Positions 1-11,181 of a stretch of 64,000 bases of DNA are shown here, piece by piece; position 1 is the first letter of the stretch, and every line of letters starts with the position of its first letter. The DNA comes from Variovorax boronicumulans. Lineage in GTDB: Bacteria; Pseudomonadota; Gammaproteobacteria; Burkholderiales; Burkholderiaceae_C. The notes below the pieces were generated by a model. It worked only from the letters and a program-made list of their open reading frames with translations. It was not told the origin of the DNA and did not search any database. The position numbers and the translations under genes were made by a program. The DNA is taken from contig NZ_JARXVG010000008.1 of NCBI RefSeq assembly GCF_029892485.1, positions 1 to 64,000 on the forward strand. Direction: 5' to 3'.

Positions 1-44
1 ATGATAGTGCGGGTTCCCGTGTGAAAGTAGGTCATCGTCAGGCT
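1..44 (+). rRNA. rrf: 5S ribosomal RNA, 3' end (partial)
   Basis: The first 44 bases match the conserved 3' part of betaproteobacterial 5S rRNA: the GATAGTG...TTCCCGTGTGAAAGTAGG stem-loop and the terminal GTCAGGCT strand. The 5' two thirds lie outside the window, so this is the end of an rRNA operon transcribed rightwards. A strong terminator follows 17 bases later. Confidence 0.9.
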
Positions 45-60
45 CTTACAGCCCAGAAAA

Positions 61-89
61 CCCCAGTCAACATTGACTGGGGTTTTTTT
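61..89 (+). terminator. Intrinsic terminator of the rRNA operon
   Basis: A perfect inverted repeat with arms CCCCAGTCAA and TTGACTGGGG is followed by seven T residues, and is preceded by four A residues. It sits directly after the 5S rRNA end, so it is read as the rRNA operon terminator. Confidence 0.92.
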
Positions 90-162
90 GCTTTGGGCGA
101 ACGATTCGGACTCGCGATAAAAACGAATAACAGATCAACAGCTCAAAGCAATGGCGACCAAT

Positions 163-196
163 AAAAAAGCCCGGTGGGCAATCCACCGGGCTTTTT
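163..196. terminator. Bidirectional intrinsic terminator between rRNA operon and pckG
   Basis: Arms GCCCGGTGG and CCACCGGGC are flanked by a run of six A on the left and five T on the right, so the hairpin can end transcription from either side. It lies between the rightward rRNA operon and the 3' end of leftward pckG and probably serves both. Confidence 0.88.
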
Positions 197-217
197 GCTA
201 TTGAGAGCCGCCGAAAA

Positions 218-2083
218 TCAGGCAGCCAACCGTTGTTCGATAGCAGCTTTCGTTTCCGGGAGTTCCTTCGGCAGATGATGCGACAGCTGCTGGAACAGCT
301 CGGCATGCAGCTTCAACTCCGCTTGCCAGGCTGCTTTGTCGATGCTGGTCACCGTAGCAAATTGCTCGGCGCTGAATTCCAGTCCCGTCCAGTTCAGGTC
401 TTCATAACGCGGGCTCACGCCGGTGATGTGCTCGATGCCTTCGGTCTTCTTACCTTCCACGCGATCGATCATCCACTTCAGCACCCGCATGTTCTCGCCA
501 TAGCCAGGCCAGACGAACTTGCCGTCGGCGCCCTTGCGGAACCAGTTGGTCGTGTAGATCTTCGGCAGCTTCGCACCCGAGGCCTCGAGCTTCTTGCCGA
601 CGTTGAGCCAATGCTGGAAGTAGTCGGCCATGTTGTAGCCGGCGAACGGCAACATCGCGAACGGGTCACGGCGGACCACGCCTTGCTGGCCGCCGGCGGC
701 TGCCGTGGTTTCGGAACCCATCGTTGCGGCCATGTAGACGCCCTCGACCCAGTTGCGCGCCTCGGTCACCAGCGGCACCGTCGTCGAGCGGCGGCCGCCG
801 AAGATGAAGGCGTCGATCGCCACGCCCTTCGGATCGTCCCAGGCCTCGTCGAGCGCCGGGTTGTTGGTGGCGGCAACGGTGAAGCGGGAGTTCGGGTGCG
901 CAGCCTTGGCGCCGGTTTCCTTGGCGATCTGCGGTGTCCAGTCCTTGCCTTGCCAGTCGGTCAGATGCGCAGGCAGGGCCTTGGTGTCCTGCTCCATGCC
1001 TTCCCACCAGACGTCGCCGTCGTCGGTCAGCGCCACGTTCGTGAAGATCACATCGCTGTTCAGGCTGTCCATGCAGTTCGGGTTGGTCAGCATGTTGGTG
1101 CCGGGCGCCACGCCGAAGTAACCCGCTTCGGGGTTGATCGCGTACAGGCGGCCGTCCTTGCCGGGCTTGATCCAGGCGATGTCGTCACCAATGGTCGTGA
1201 CCTTCCAGCCTTCGAAGCCGGCGGGCGGCACCAACATCGAGAAATTTGTCTTGCCGCAGGCGCTCGGGAAAGCTGCCGCCACGTGGTACTTCTTGCCCTC
1301 GGGGTTCGTCACGCCGAGGATCAGCATGTGTTCGGCCAGCCAGCCTTCGTCGCGGCCCATGTTCGAGGCGATGCGCAGCGCGAAGCATTTCTTGCCCAGC
1401 AGGGCGTTGCCGCCGTAGCCCGAGCCGTAGCTCCAGATTTCGCGCGTTTCGGGGTAGTGAACGATGTACTTGGTCTTGTTGCAGGGCCAGGACACGTCCT
1501 TCTGGCCAGCTTCGAGCGGCGCACCCACCGTGTGCACGCAGGGCACGAATTCGCCGTCGGCGCCCAGCACCTCGTATACGGCTTTGCCCATGCGGGTCAT
1601 GATGCGCATGTTGACTGCCACGTAAGGCGAATCGGAGAGTTCGATGCCGATGTGCGCGATCGGCGAACCCAGCGGCCCCATGCTGAACGGCACGACATAC
1701 ATCGTGCGGCCCTTCATGCAACCGTCGAAAAGCGGTTGCAGCGTGGCGCGCATCTCGGCCGGGGCCATCCAGTTGTTGGTCGGGCCGGCGTTTTCCTTCT
1801 CGTTGGAGCAGATGAAGGTGCGGTCTTCCACGCGCGCGACGTCGGTCGGGTCGGAGACCGCGAGGAACGAGTTCGGGCGCTTGGTGGGGTTGAGCTTCTT
1901 GAAGGTGCCTGCGTCGACCAGCTGCTGGCAGAGGCGGTCGTATTCTTCCTTGCTGCCGTCGCACCAGTAGATGGTCTCGGGTTTGCACAGCGCGGCCATG
2001 TCGGCCACCCAGGCAATCAATTTCGCGTTCTTGACGTATGAGGGCGCCTGAATGGTGAGGCCCTTCATCGTGGGTGCGTTCAT
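218..2083 (-). CDS. pckG: Phosphoenolpyruvate carboxykinase (GTP)
   Basis: Converts oxaloacetate and GTP to phosphoenolpyruvate, GDP and CO2 in the cytoplasm, the entry step of gluconeogenesis. The 621-residue length is typical of the GTP-dependent family. The kinase P-loop FPSACGKTN is at about residues 272-280, and the FGGRRSTTVPLV segment and the WFRKG region typical of this family are also present. The chosen ATG has an AGGAG ribosome site 7-8 bases upstream on the minus strand. The gene stands alone, ending at the bidirectional terminator. It fits an organism growing on amino and organic acids such as the histidine products encoded further on. A long open frame on the opposite strand is a codon-bias shadow. 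Confidence 0.97.
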   Translation of the reverse strand: MNAPTMKGLTIQAPSYVKNAKLIAWVADMAALCKPETIYWCDGSKEEYDRLCQQLVDAGTFKKLNPTKRPNSFLAVSDPTDVARVEDRTFICSNEKENAGPTNNWMAPAEMRATLQPLFDGCMKGRTMYVVPFSMGPLGSPIAHIGIELSDSPYVAVNMRIMTRMGKAVYEVLGADGEFVPCVHTVGAPLEAGQKDVSWPCNKTKYIVHYPETREIWSYGSGYGGNALLGKKCFALRIASNMGRDEGWLAEHMLILGVTNPEGKKYHVAAAFPSACGKTNFSMLVPPAGFEGWKVTTIGDDIAWIKPGKDGRLYAINPEAGYFGVAPGTNMLTNPNCMDSLNSDVIFTNVALTDDGDVWWEGMEQDTKALPAHLTDWQGKDWTPQIAKETGAKAAHPNSRFTVAATNNPALDEAWDDPKGVAIDAFIFGGRRSTTVPLVTEARNWVEGVYMAATMGSETTAAAGGQQGVVRRDPFAMLPFAGYNMADYFQHWLNVGKKLEASGAKLPKIYTTNWFRKGADGKFVWPGYGENMRVLKWMIDRVEGKKTEGIEHITGVSPRYEDLNWTGLEFSAEQFATVTSIDKAAWQAELKLHAELFQQLSHHLPKELPETKAAIEQRLAA

Positions 2084-2229
2084 CGGAAATCTCCTAAGTT
2101 GAAAAATCGTCTTTCCGAACGGGACGCCGAGCCTGTGTGGGCGCGGAGGTCCGTTTGAGAAAACGTTTCGCTCAGGGAGATTGCGTCAGCGCGGGCCGCA
2201 CCGCCCGCGGACGACAGCCCAACAGGCTG

Positions 2230-2382
2230 TCAGGCCAAGTAGACAGCGATGGATGCCAGCAGAAGCATCAGCACGCCGCCGGCGAGCGGCAGCACGAGCG
2301 GCATCAGGTGAACGACCGATTCGACGGCGTCATGTTCGGCGGCTGCGGCGTGGCCGGGCTCGACGGGAGTGGGGTTGGACAT
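2230..2382 (-). CDS. Small single-pass membrane protein, unknown function
   Basis: A 50-residue protein with a polar, His/Glu-containing N-terminal half (about residues 1-22) and one hydrophobic segment (about 24-48) ending at the C-terminus. The start is chosen at the ATG preceded by a GAGG ribosome site rather than 14 codons upstream. I do not recognise the family. It lies between pckG and a threonine dehydratase gene, all on the minus strand, with 146 bp of non-coding DNA before pckG. No function can be assigned from the sequence. Confidence 0.55.
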   Translation of the reverse strand: MSNPTPVEPGHAAAAEHDAVESVVHLMPLVLPLAGGVLMLLLASIAVYLA

Positions 2383-2472
2383 CGGGAAGTACCTCGAATA
2401 CACAAATGACAAAACTGGCGGCATTTTACCGGCGGGGGCCCGCGAAGCGGTCTAGGGGGTTGCGAGCCCCCG

Positions 2473-3681
2473 TCAGTGTTGCTCCTCGGCTTCGAAACCG
2501 GCGTCCTTCAGGGCCGTCAGCACGCTGGCCAGGTGGGCGCGGCCGCGGGTCTGCAGGACCAGCTCGATGTCGACGTTCTGGGCCGCCAGCATCGTGAACG
2601 CGCGCTGGTGGTGCACCTCGTCGACGTTAGCGCCCGCTTCTGCCACAGTGGCCGTGATTTCTGCCAACGAGCCCGGCACATCGCGTGCGCTCACACGCAC
2701 CCGCGCCAGCCGGCCGGCCCTGACCATGCCGCGTTCGATGATGGCAGCGAGCAGCAGCGGATCGATGTTCCCGCCCGAGAGCACCAGCCCCACGCGCTTG
2801 CCCTTGAAGCGCTCTGGATGCCGGATCAGCGCTGCGAGCCCCGCGGCACCCGCACCTTCCACAAGGGTCTTTTCGATTTCGAGCAGCATCAGCACGCCCT
2901 GTTCGATATCGCCTTCGTCCACCAGCACTAGGTCGTCGACCTTGCTCGCGATGATCTCCCGCGTCAGCACGCCCGGCGTTCCGACCGCGATGCCTTCGGC
3001 GATGGTGCTCCGGCCTTGCACGTGGTGCGTGCCCTTGATGGCGTTGACCATGCCCGGGAAGCGCGTCGTCTGCACGCCGACGATCTCGATGCCGGGCTTG
3101 CGATCGCGTGCCGCGACCGCCATGCCGGCGATCAGTCCGCCGCCGCCAACCGCCACGACCAGCGTGTCGAGGTCGGGCACCACATCGAGCATTTCGAGCG
3201 CCACGGTGCCCTGGCCCGCGATGATGGCTTCGTCGTCGTAGGGGTGCACGAAGGTCAGCCCTTCGCGGTCGGCAAGCTCCAGCGCATGTGCGCGCGCCGC
3301 GTCGAGCGTGTCGCCGTGCAGCACCACCTCGGCGCCGAAACCACGCGTGCGCTCGATCTTCACGCCGGGCGTGAAGCGCGGCATCACGATCAGCGCCCGG
3401 AGGCCAAGCCGCTGCGCGTGATAGGCCACACCCTGGGCATGGTTGCCGGCCGACATGGCGATCACGCCGCGCGTGCCGGCTGCCGAAAGATCGACCAGCT
3501 TGTTGCACGCACCCCGTTCCTTGAAGGAGGATGTGAACTGCAGGTTCTCGAATTTCAGGAATACCTGCGCGCCGACGATTTCCGAGAGCGTGCGTGACTC
3601 GACGCAGGGCGTATTGAGCACCTGCCCCTGGAGGCGCACCGCGGCGCGCTGGATTTCTTCGATTCCGACCATGGCGCGCAT
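2473..3681 (-). CDS. Threonine dehydratase (threonine ammonia-lyase) with ACT domain
   Basis: PLP-dependent deaminase turning L-threonine (or serine) into 2-oxobutyrate (pyruvate) and ammonia. The 402 residues contain the PLP-lysine motif SFKERGA (Lys54), the glycine-rich phosphate-binding loop VGGGGLIAG, and a C-terminal ACT-like regulatory region from about residue 325. The length and single ACT domain resemble the TdcB-like/short IlvA class rather than the ~510-residue two-ACT biosynthetic IlvA, so the gene could serve threonine catabolism or a second isoleucine entry point. The first ATG is used; an alternative ATG is three codons further in. It is divergent from the AAA ATPase gene, and a 107-bp gap holds both promoters. 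Confidence 0.88.
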   Translation of the reverse strand: MRAMVGIEEIQRAAVRLQGQVLNTPCVESRTLSEIVGAQVFLKFENLQFTSSFKERGACNKLVDLSAAGTRGVIAMSAGNHAQGVAYHAQRLGLRALIVMPRFTPGVKIERTRGFGAEVVLHGDTLDAARAHALELADREGLTFVHPYDDEAIIAGQGTVALEMLDVVPDLDTLVVAVGGGGLIAGMAVAARDRKPGIEIVGVQTTRFPGMVNAIKGTHHVQGRSTIAEGIAVGTPGVLTREIIASKVDDLVLVDEGDIEQGVLMLLEIEKTLVEGAGAAGLAALIRHPERFKGKRVGLVLSGGNIDPLLLAAIIERGMVRAGRLARVRVSARDVPGSLAEITATVAEAGANVDEVHHQRAFTMLAAQNVDIELVLQTRGRAHLASVLTALKDAGFEAEEQH

Positions 3682-3788
3682 TGTGGGCTGGAATCGCCGG
3701 ATCAGGGTTTTTACCCTTTCGGCGTCTTCCCGAAGCCAAAAGTCTGCGTTATGGTCTCTCCACGAATTTCCTCGTTGGAGGTTGCCTG

Positions 3789-6113
3789 ATGGTCAAGCGT
3801 GCGGGTGTCGATGTAGTGGCTGCTGCGGTACGCGGGCAGGCATTGCCTTCGCCCGGACTCAAGGAAGCGCCGGTGCTCGAGCTCATGTGCTCGCACTTCG
3901 TGCTCACGCTCGCAGCCAAGCAGGGGCCGCGCTTCAATGTGCGGCGCGATATCAACGGATTGCTCTCGCTCACGGGGCGCCATCTCGTGTGGCCCGCCCC
4001 CGTGCTGCAGCGATTGCGCGAGTTCCTCGGCCGCCGATGCGCCGGCAACGAAGCGTGGAAGGGCGTCGAGAATTTCGATGGGCGCACGCTGCTCGAACGC
4101 CATGGCGTGTGGCGCGGTCCGTATGAAGAAGGCACGCTCTTCTTCTACCTCGACGAATACGCGAAGGACCAACCGAAGGACTTGCTCTCGGTGCTCGCCG
4201 TCACACGCGACTGGCTCACGCATGCATTGCGCAAGCAATCGACGCTGGTCGAGAAAAACATCGACGCACTCGCGGGCCTCTTGCAACTCAACAAGGCAGA
4301 GCGCGCGCTGCTGCTCTACGGCACGCTCGCGCGCTACCAGCGCGACCTGCGTTCGCTGCTCGTCGAGTTCAAGGTCAACAACGCGCCCGAGGCCTACGCC
4401 GCCATCGCCGACATCGCGGGCGTGAATGCGAGCGAAGTGGGCGAGGCATTGCGCGCGGGCTCGCGGCTGGAGCGCATCGGGCTCGTGGAGAACCTGATCT
4501 CCGAACACAACATCACCGACCTCGCCGACCTCATGAAGGTCAGCGAGAAACTGCCACCGGTGCTGATGCGCGAGTACCGCGACCACAACGAACTGATGGC
4601 CGTGTTCACGCGGCCCTCTGCCAAGAGCGCGCTCACGCCGCACGATTTTTCCTTCGTCGAGGAAGACGCGCAGATGCTCGTCACGCTGCTGCGCGCCGCC
4701 GTTGCACGCAAGGAGCCCGGCGTCAACGTGCTGCTCTATGGCCCGCCCGGCACCGGCAAGACCGAGCTTGCCAAGGTGGTCGCGCAGGCCGCAGGGCTCG
4801 AACTCTTCGAAGTCGAATACGCCGACCGCGATGGCAATTCGCTGAGCGGCCGCGACCGCTATCGCTCGCTGCAGATCGCGCAGGTGTTCCTCAAGGGCAG
4901 CGCCCAGGCCGCACTGCTGTTCGATGAAGTCGAGGACGTGTTTCCGCCCATCAGCACCGAGGCTGCGCAGTTCATGGCGCGGGCCGAGCAGATTCCGGCG
5001 CCCACCAGCGGCAGCGTGAGCGGCAAAGCCTGGGTCAACCAGATCCTCGAGGCCAACCCGGTGCCGACGCTGTGGGTCACCAACCGCATCGAGCAGATCG
5101 ACCCGGCGTTCCGCCGCCGCTTCGCCTACCACCTCGAACTCAAGTCGCCGCCCCCCGGCGCGCGCGAGCAGCTGGTGAAGAAGACGCTCGAAGGCGTGGT
5201 CGTCTCGGAAGCCTTCACCGCCAAGCTCGCCGAGCGCAAGGGCCTGACGCCCGCGCAGATCCGCACCGCGGTGCGCTTCGCAGGCCTGGCCAAGACCGAC
5301 GATGCCTCGATGGAAGGACTCATCGAGCGCCAGCTGCGCAATGCCGACATGGCGCTGGGCACGCTCGACACCGGCCGCGGCGAGCGCCGCAACGTCACCA
5401 CCTACGACCTCGACATGCTCAACGTCGAGACCCGCTTCGAGATCCCGCGCATCGTCGAGGCGCTCAAGGCGCGCGGCCACGGCACGCTGTGCTTCTACGG
5501 CGCGCCGGGCACCGGCAAGACCGCGCTGGCCGAGCACATCGCCCGCGCCGTCGGGCGGCCGCTGATCATCAAGCAGGCCAGCGACCTCATGAGCAAGTAC
5601 GTCGGCGAAACCGAGCAGAACATGGCCGCCATGTTCAAGGAGGCCGAGGCCGAGAAGGCCGTGCTGCTGCTCGACGAGGCCGACTCCTTCCTGCAGGACC
5701 GGCGCGGCGCGCAGCGCACCTACGAGGTCACCGAGGTCAACGAGATGCTGCAGGGCATGGAGCGCTTCAACGGCGTATTCGTCTGCACCACCAACCTGCT
5801 CGAGCGGCTCGACCAGGCGGCGCTGCGGCGCTTCACCTTCAAGATCAAGTTCAAGCCGCTCACGGCCGTGCAGCGCGAGCGCATGTTCGTCACCGAGGCG
5901 CTGGCGGGCGATGCGGCGCTGCTGACCGGCGAAGTGAAAACGCGGCTCGCGCAACTGGCACAGCTGTGCCCGGGGGATTTCGCGGCCGTGAAGCGGCAAA
6001 CCGATATCCTCGCGGTCGAGTTTTCGGCGGTGGAGTTTCTTGACCAGCTCGAGGCCGAGCACCGCATCAAGCCCGAGGTCCGCGAATCGCGCGGCATGGG
6101 CTTCGTTCAGTAA
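3789..6113 (+). CDS. Tandem AAA-family ATPase, unknown substrate
   Basis: A 774-residue soluble ATPase with two AAA modules. The first has Walker A GPPGTGKTE near residue 317 and Walker B LFDEVED. The second has Walker A GAPGTGKTA near residue 570 and Walker B LLDEADSF, followed by a sensor/arginine-finger region. The N-terminal 300 residues are helical and match no domain I can name. The start ATG has a GGAGG site 8 bases upstream; an open frame extends 36 codons further upstream but without a ribosome site. The two-ATPase layout resembles CDC48/ClpA-type remodelling machines in architecture only. It is transcribed alone, so the partner or substrate is unknown. Confidence 0.75.
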   Translation: MVKRAGVDVVAAAVRGQALPSPGLKEAPVLELMCSHFVLTLAAKQGPRFNVRRDINGLLSLTGRHLVWPAPVLQRLREFLGRRCAGNEAWKGVENFDGRTLLERHGVWRGPYEEGTLFFYLDEYAKDQPKDLLSVLAVTRDWLTHALRKQSTLVEKNIDALAGLLQLNKAERALLLYGTLARYQRDLRSLLVEFKVNNAPEAYAAIADIAGVNASEVGEALRAGSRLERIGLVENLISEHNITDLADLMKVSEKLPPVLMREYRDHNELMAVFTRPSAKSALTPHDFSFVEEDAQMLVTLLRAAVARKEPGVNVLLYGPPGTGKTELAKVVAQAAGLELFEVEYADRDGNSLSGRDRYRSLQIAQVFLKGSAQAALLFDEVEDVFPPISTEAAQFMARAEQIPAPTSGSVSGKAWVNQILEANPVPTLWVTNRIEQIDPAFRRRFAYHLELKSPPPGAREQLVKKTLEGVVVSEAFTAKLAERKGLTPAQIRTAVRFAGLAKTDDASMEGLIERQLRNADMALGTLDTGRGERRNVTTYDLDMLNVETRFEIPRIVEALKARGHGTLCFYGAPGTGKTALAEHIARAVGRPLIIKQASDLMSKYVGETEQNMAAMFKEAEAEKAVLLLDEADSFLQDRRGAQRTYEVTEVNEMLQGMERFNGVFVCTTNLLERLDQAALRRFTFKIKFKPLTAVQRERMFVTEALAGDAALLTGEVKTRLAQLAQLCPGDFAAVKRQTDILAVEFSAVEFLDQLEAEHRIKPEVRESRGMGFVQ

Positions 6114-6161
6114 AGATCAACAAGCGCGTGTGTCCGTCAACACGGGCACGAGGAGGACGCC

Positions 6162-7790
6162 ATGGGCTTTCGCAATACAGACCTGCGGCAGTTGCCGCGC
6201 CCCGGTGCATGGGCTGCTGCGGCAGCGCTTGCGGTTGCCAGCCTGCTGGCGGGTTGCGGCGGCGGCGGTGGTGGAGGAGGCGGAGGCGGCGGTGGTTTTC
6301 CGATCGTGGGCGGGACGCCGCCCCCCGTCAATCCGCCCGCCAGCGGCGGTGACGGCGGCCTCGTTCCGTCCTCCGAGGTCGCCGGCCTGTGCGCCGCGCC
6401 GCGCCGCGGCACCAACCCCGCGACCGGCGCAAGCTACCCCGACACGGCGGGCTCGCTCGACAACGAAAAGAGCTGGGTGCGCAGCTGGATCGACGAAACC
6501 TACCTTTGGTACCGGGAGGTGCCGGCCACGCTCAAGGCGGGCGACTACGCGACGCCCATCGCCTTCTTCAACGTGCTCAAGACGCCGCTCACCACGGACT
6601 CGGGCCGGGCCAAGGACCGCTTCCATTTCACCTACGACACCGAGGTGTACCGCCAGTTGTCGCAGAGCGGTGTCTCGGCAGGCTACGGCATGGAGATCGC
6701 GGCCGTGCGAACCACGCCGCCGCGCAACCTGCGCATTGCCTTTGTGGAGCCCGGCTCGCCCGCTGCCAATGCCGGCCTGCAGCGCGGCGCGAAGATCCTC
6801 GAGATCGACGGCGTCGATGCCGTCAATGCCACCGGCACCGCGAATGCCAACGTCATCAACCGCGGCATCACGCCGCAGGCGCTCAGCGAGTCGCACAGCT
6901 TCGTCTTCGAGGTGGGCGGCGTGCGGCAGCCGGCGGTACAGCTGACCTCGGCCAGCGTCACCAGCACGCCGGTGCAGAACGTCAAGACCATCGGCGACGC
7001 GGGCAATCGCGTCGGCTACCTGCTGTTCAACGACCACATCCTCACCGCCGAGCCTCAGCTCATCGCGGCGGTCAACAAGCTCAACGAGAACGGCGGCATC
7101 CAGGACCTGGTGCTCGACATGCGCTACAACGGCGGTGGCTCGCTCAACATCGCGAGCCGGCTGGCCTACATGGTGGCGGGGCCGGGTCCAACGGCCGGCA
7201 AGACCTTCGAACTGCTGACCTTCAACGACAAGAACCCGTTCCGCCGCTCGTTCCTGGACAACTTCACCCCGTTCTACAACACCAGCCGGGCCAGCCAGCC
7301 GTTGCCCACGCTCGGCCTCTCGCGCGTGACCGTGCTGACCAGTCCCGACACCTGTTCGGCCAGCGAGTCGGTGATCAACAGCCTGCGCGGCGTGGGCGTC
7401 ACGGTCAACCTCGTCGGCGGCACCACCTGCGGCAAGCCGTACGGCTTCTATCCGCAGGACAACTGCGGCACCACCTACTTCGCGATCCAGGTCAAGGGCG
7501 TGAATCAGGCGGGCTTCGGCGACTATAGCGACGGCTTCACACCCAACGCCAATTGCACCGTGGCCGACGATTTCAGCCACCAGCTCGGCGACCCCGCCGA
7601 GGCGCGACTGGCTGCGGCGCTCGCGCTGCGCAACTCCGGTTCGTGCCCGGTGCCGGTGGCATCGTCCAAGGCCGCGGCGGGCATCGGTCTCGAAAAGGCC
7701 GCATCCGAAGACGCCGATCAGCCCCTTCTGCTCAACCGCTCGCCCTTGCGCGAGAACCGTTTGTTCGAGCCTTCGCCCAGCGCCAACTGA
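6162..7790 (+). CDS. S41-family (C-terminal processing) peptidase, lipoprotein
   Basis: A predicted envelope serine protease of 542 residues. The N-terminus has a signal peptide with lipobox LLAGC (lipidated Cys32), followed by an uninterrupted run of glycines and a Pro/Gly linker. A PDZ-like substrate-binding region lies around residues 160-260, and the S41 catalytic region contains the SASE motif (residues 399-402) and the downstream GGTTCGKPYG segment that carries the expected general-base lysine. Several Cys residues suggest disulphides in the periplasm. GAGGAGG precedes the ATG. Substrate unknown. The GGC/GGT run encoding the glycine tract could slip during replication. Confidence 0.85.
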   Translation: MGFRNTDLRQLPRPGAWAAAAALAVASLLAGCGGGGGGGGGGGGGFPIVGGTPPPVNPPASGGDGGLVPSSEVAGLCAAPRRGTNPATGASYPDTAGSLDNEKSWVRSWIDETYLWYREVPATLKAGDYATPIAFFNVLKTPLTTDSGRAKDRFHFTYDTEVYRQLSQSGVSAGYGMEIAAVRTTPPRNLRIAFVEPGSPAANAGLQRGAKILEIDGVDAVNATGTANANVINRGITPQALSESHSFVFEVGGVRQPAVQLTSASVTSTPVQNVKTIGDAGNRVGYLLFNDHILTAEPQLIAAVNKLNENGGIQDLVLDMRYNGGGSLNIASRLAYMVAGPGPTAGKTFELLTFNDKNPFRRSFLDNFTPFYNTSRASQPLPTLGLSRVTVLTSPDTCSASESVINSLRGVGVTVNLVGGTTCGKPYGFYPQDNCGTTYFAIQVKGVNQAGFGDYSDGFTPNANCTVADDFSHQLGDPAEARLAAALALRNSGSCPVPVASSKAAAGIGLEKAASEDADQPLLLNRSPLRENRLFEPSPSAN

Positions 7791-7864
7791 GACCCCTGCT
7801 AGAGGCCGCACGGAACCCCTGGCGGCCCGTGCTTGCCACCTGCGGACTTGCCGCTTAGAGTTTG

Positions 7865-7890
7865 GCAAACGTTTGCGCAATGCTTTGCGC
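7865..7890. promoter_or_regulatory. LacI-family-type operator upstream of nucleoside hydrolase gene
   Basis: GCAAACGTTTGC at 7865-7876 is a perfect 12-bp palindrome with the central CG typical of LacI/PurR-family operators. It runs into a second inverted repeat, GCGCAA-TGCT-TTGCGC (7875-7890). The pair lies 54-79 bp before the nucleoside hydrolase start. No LacI-family gene is in the window, so the regulator is inferred to be encoded elsewhere. Confidence 0.6.
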
Positions 7891-7943
7891 ACGTTTGTAT
7901 TCAGTGCCTTTTGGACTGAAAACCAAACACCTAGGAGAAGCAG

Positions 7944-9137
7944 ATGCGCAAGTTGCACAAATGGATCGGGGTGATGCTCGCCCTCGTCGTCGTGACCGTG
8001 GTGGCGGGCTGCGGCGGAGGCGGCGGTGGCAACGACGGCTTCGGACTCGCCCCCGGTTTCGGCGCAGCCCCTGCGCCCGCGCAGAAGATCATCATCGACA
8101 GCGACTACAACACCATGAGCGACGACGGCCAGCTCGGCGTCATGGCCGCGCAGCTGCATGCGCAGGGCAAGGTCCAGGTCATGGGCATCAGCGTGGTCTC
8201 GGGCAACCAGTGGCTCAGGCAGGGCGTGGCCGATGCGCTGATGTCGGTCGAGCGGCTCGGCGTGGGCGACCGCATCGGCGTGTACGTCGGTGCGAACTAC
8301 GCGCTCAACCACAGCTTCGCCGACGTCGAGGCCGAGATGGCCGCCGGTGCGGGCGGCGACGGCTACCTGGGCGCCTGGAGCGGCCCCGAGCCCAAGAGCG
8401 ACGCCGACCTCAAGCCTTCACCCGACGGCTTTGCCACGCGCACGCTGGTGCAGCGCAAGAGCGCGGTCGACTTCATCATCGACACGGTCAAGGCCAACCC
8501 GAACGAGATCGCCATCCTGGCCATCGGCCCGCTCACCAACATCGCGCTGGCGGTGAAGAAGAGCCCCGAGATCGTGCCGCTGATCAAGAAGATCATCTAC
8601 ATGGGCGGCGCCATCGACGTGCCGGGCAACACCACCAAGGCCGCCGAGTTCAACTGGTGGTTCGACCCCGACGCCGCGCAGTTCGTGGTGCGCCTGCCGA
8701 TCCCGCAGGTGATCGTGCCGCTGGACGTGACGGACACCGTGTTCCTCACCAAGCCGATCTACGACCGCATCGCCCACCCCGCCAAGCCGACCGCGGTGAC
8801 GGAGGTGTTCCGCAAGCTCAACGGCTACGGTTTCAGCGGCACGAACGGCTTCGAGAACAACCCCGACTACACCCAGAACATCTGGGACACCCTCGCGCTC
8901 GCCTACCTGATCGACCCGGCCTACGCCACCAAGACGGTGGAGCGCTATGTCGACGTGATCGCCAAGCCGGGCGCGGCGGACAACGGCCGCTCCATCGGCT
9001 ACGCCTCGCAGCCGGCAGGCCCGACGCTGCAGAAGATGACCGTGGTGCAGCGCTTCGACAACACGCGCTTCTTCAACCTTTTCGTCGACCTGCTGACGCG
9101 GCCCGTGCCGATCACGCTGCCCGCAACAACGAACTGA
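7944..9137 (+). CDS. Inosine/uridine-preferring nucleoside hydrolase family lipoprotein
   Basis: Expected to cleave the N-glycosidic bond of ribonucleosides, giving ribose and free base. The 397-residue protein has a signal peptide with lipobox VVAGC (Cys23) and a Gly-rich linker, so it is exported, unlike the usual cytoplasmic enzymes. The Ca-binding aspartate cluster DSDYNTMSDDG (Asp52, 54, 60, 61) replaces the common DTDPGxDD form but keeps the spacing. The GPLTNIAL and MGGA segments of the family are also present. A TAGGAG ribosome site precedes the ATG. The upstream PurR/LacI-like palindrome supports purine or ribose control. Substrate specificity is not determinable here. Confidence 0.85.
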   Translation: MRKLHKWIGVMLALVVVTVVAGCGGGGGGNDGFGLAPGFGAAPAPAQKIIIDSDYNTMSDDGQLGVMAAQLHAQGKVQVMGISVVSGNQWLRQGVADALMSVERLGVGDRIGVYVGANYALNHSFADVEAEMAAGAGGDGYLGAWSGPEPKSDADLKPSPDGFATRTLVQRKSAVDFIIDTVKANPNEIAILAIGPLTNIALAVKKSPEIVPLIKKIIYMGGAIDVPGNTTKAAEFNWWFDPDAAQFVVRLPIPQVIVPLDVTDTVFLTKPIYDRIAHPAKPTAVTEVFRKLNGYGFSGTNGFENNPDYTQNIWDTLALAYLIDPAYATKTVERYVDVIAKPGAADNGRSIGYASQPAGPTLQKMTVVQRFDNTRFFNLFVDLLTRPVPITLPATTN

Positions 9138-9155
9138 AGAGGGGTTGCTGCGGGT

Positions 9156-11051
<1,896 letters not shown>

Positions 11052-11181
11052 GGGCTGCGGAGGCGGACGTCGGGAGGGGATGAAAGGGGAACTGACGGGA
11101 GGGCGGTCGATTGTCCCCCAGCCACCCGGTTATGACTGTGGCATGAGCTTTGCAATGGTGATCCCCGTCCCGCCGCCTTTC

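Noticed and set aside
233..2041. A 602-codon open frame antisense to pckG
   Set aside because: High-GC codon bias keeps the opposite frame open. It has no ribosome site, its composition is Arg/His/Val-rich, and pckG is certain.
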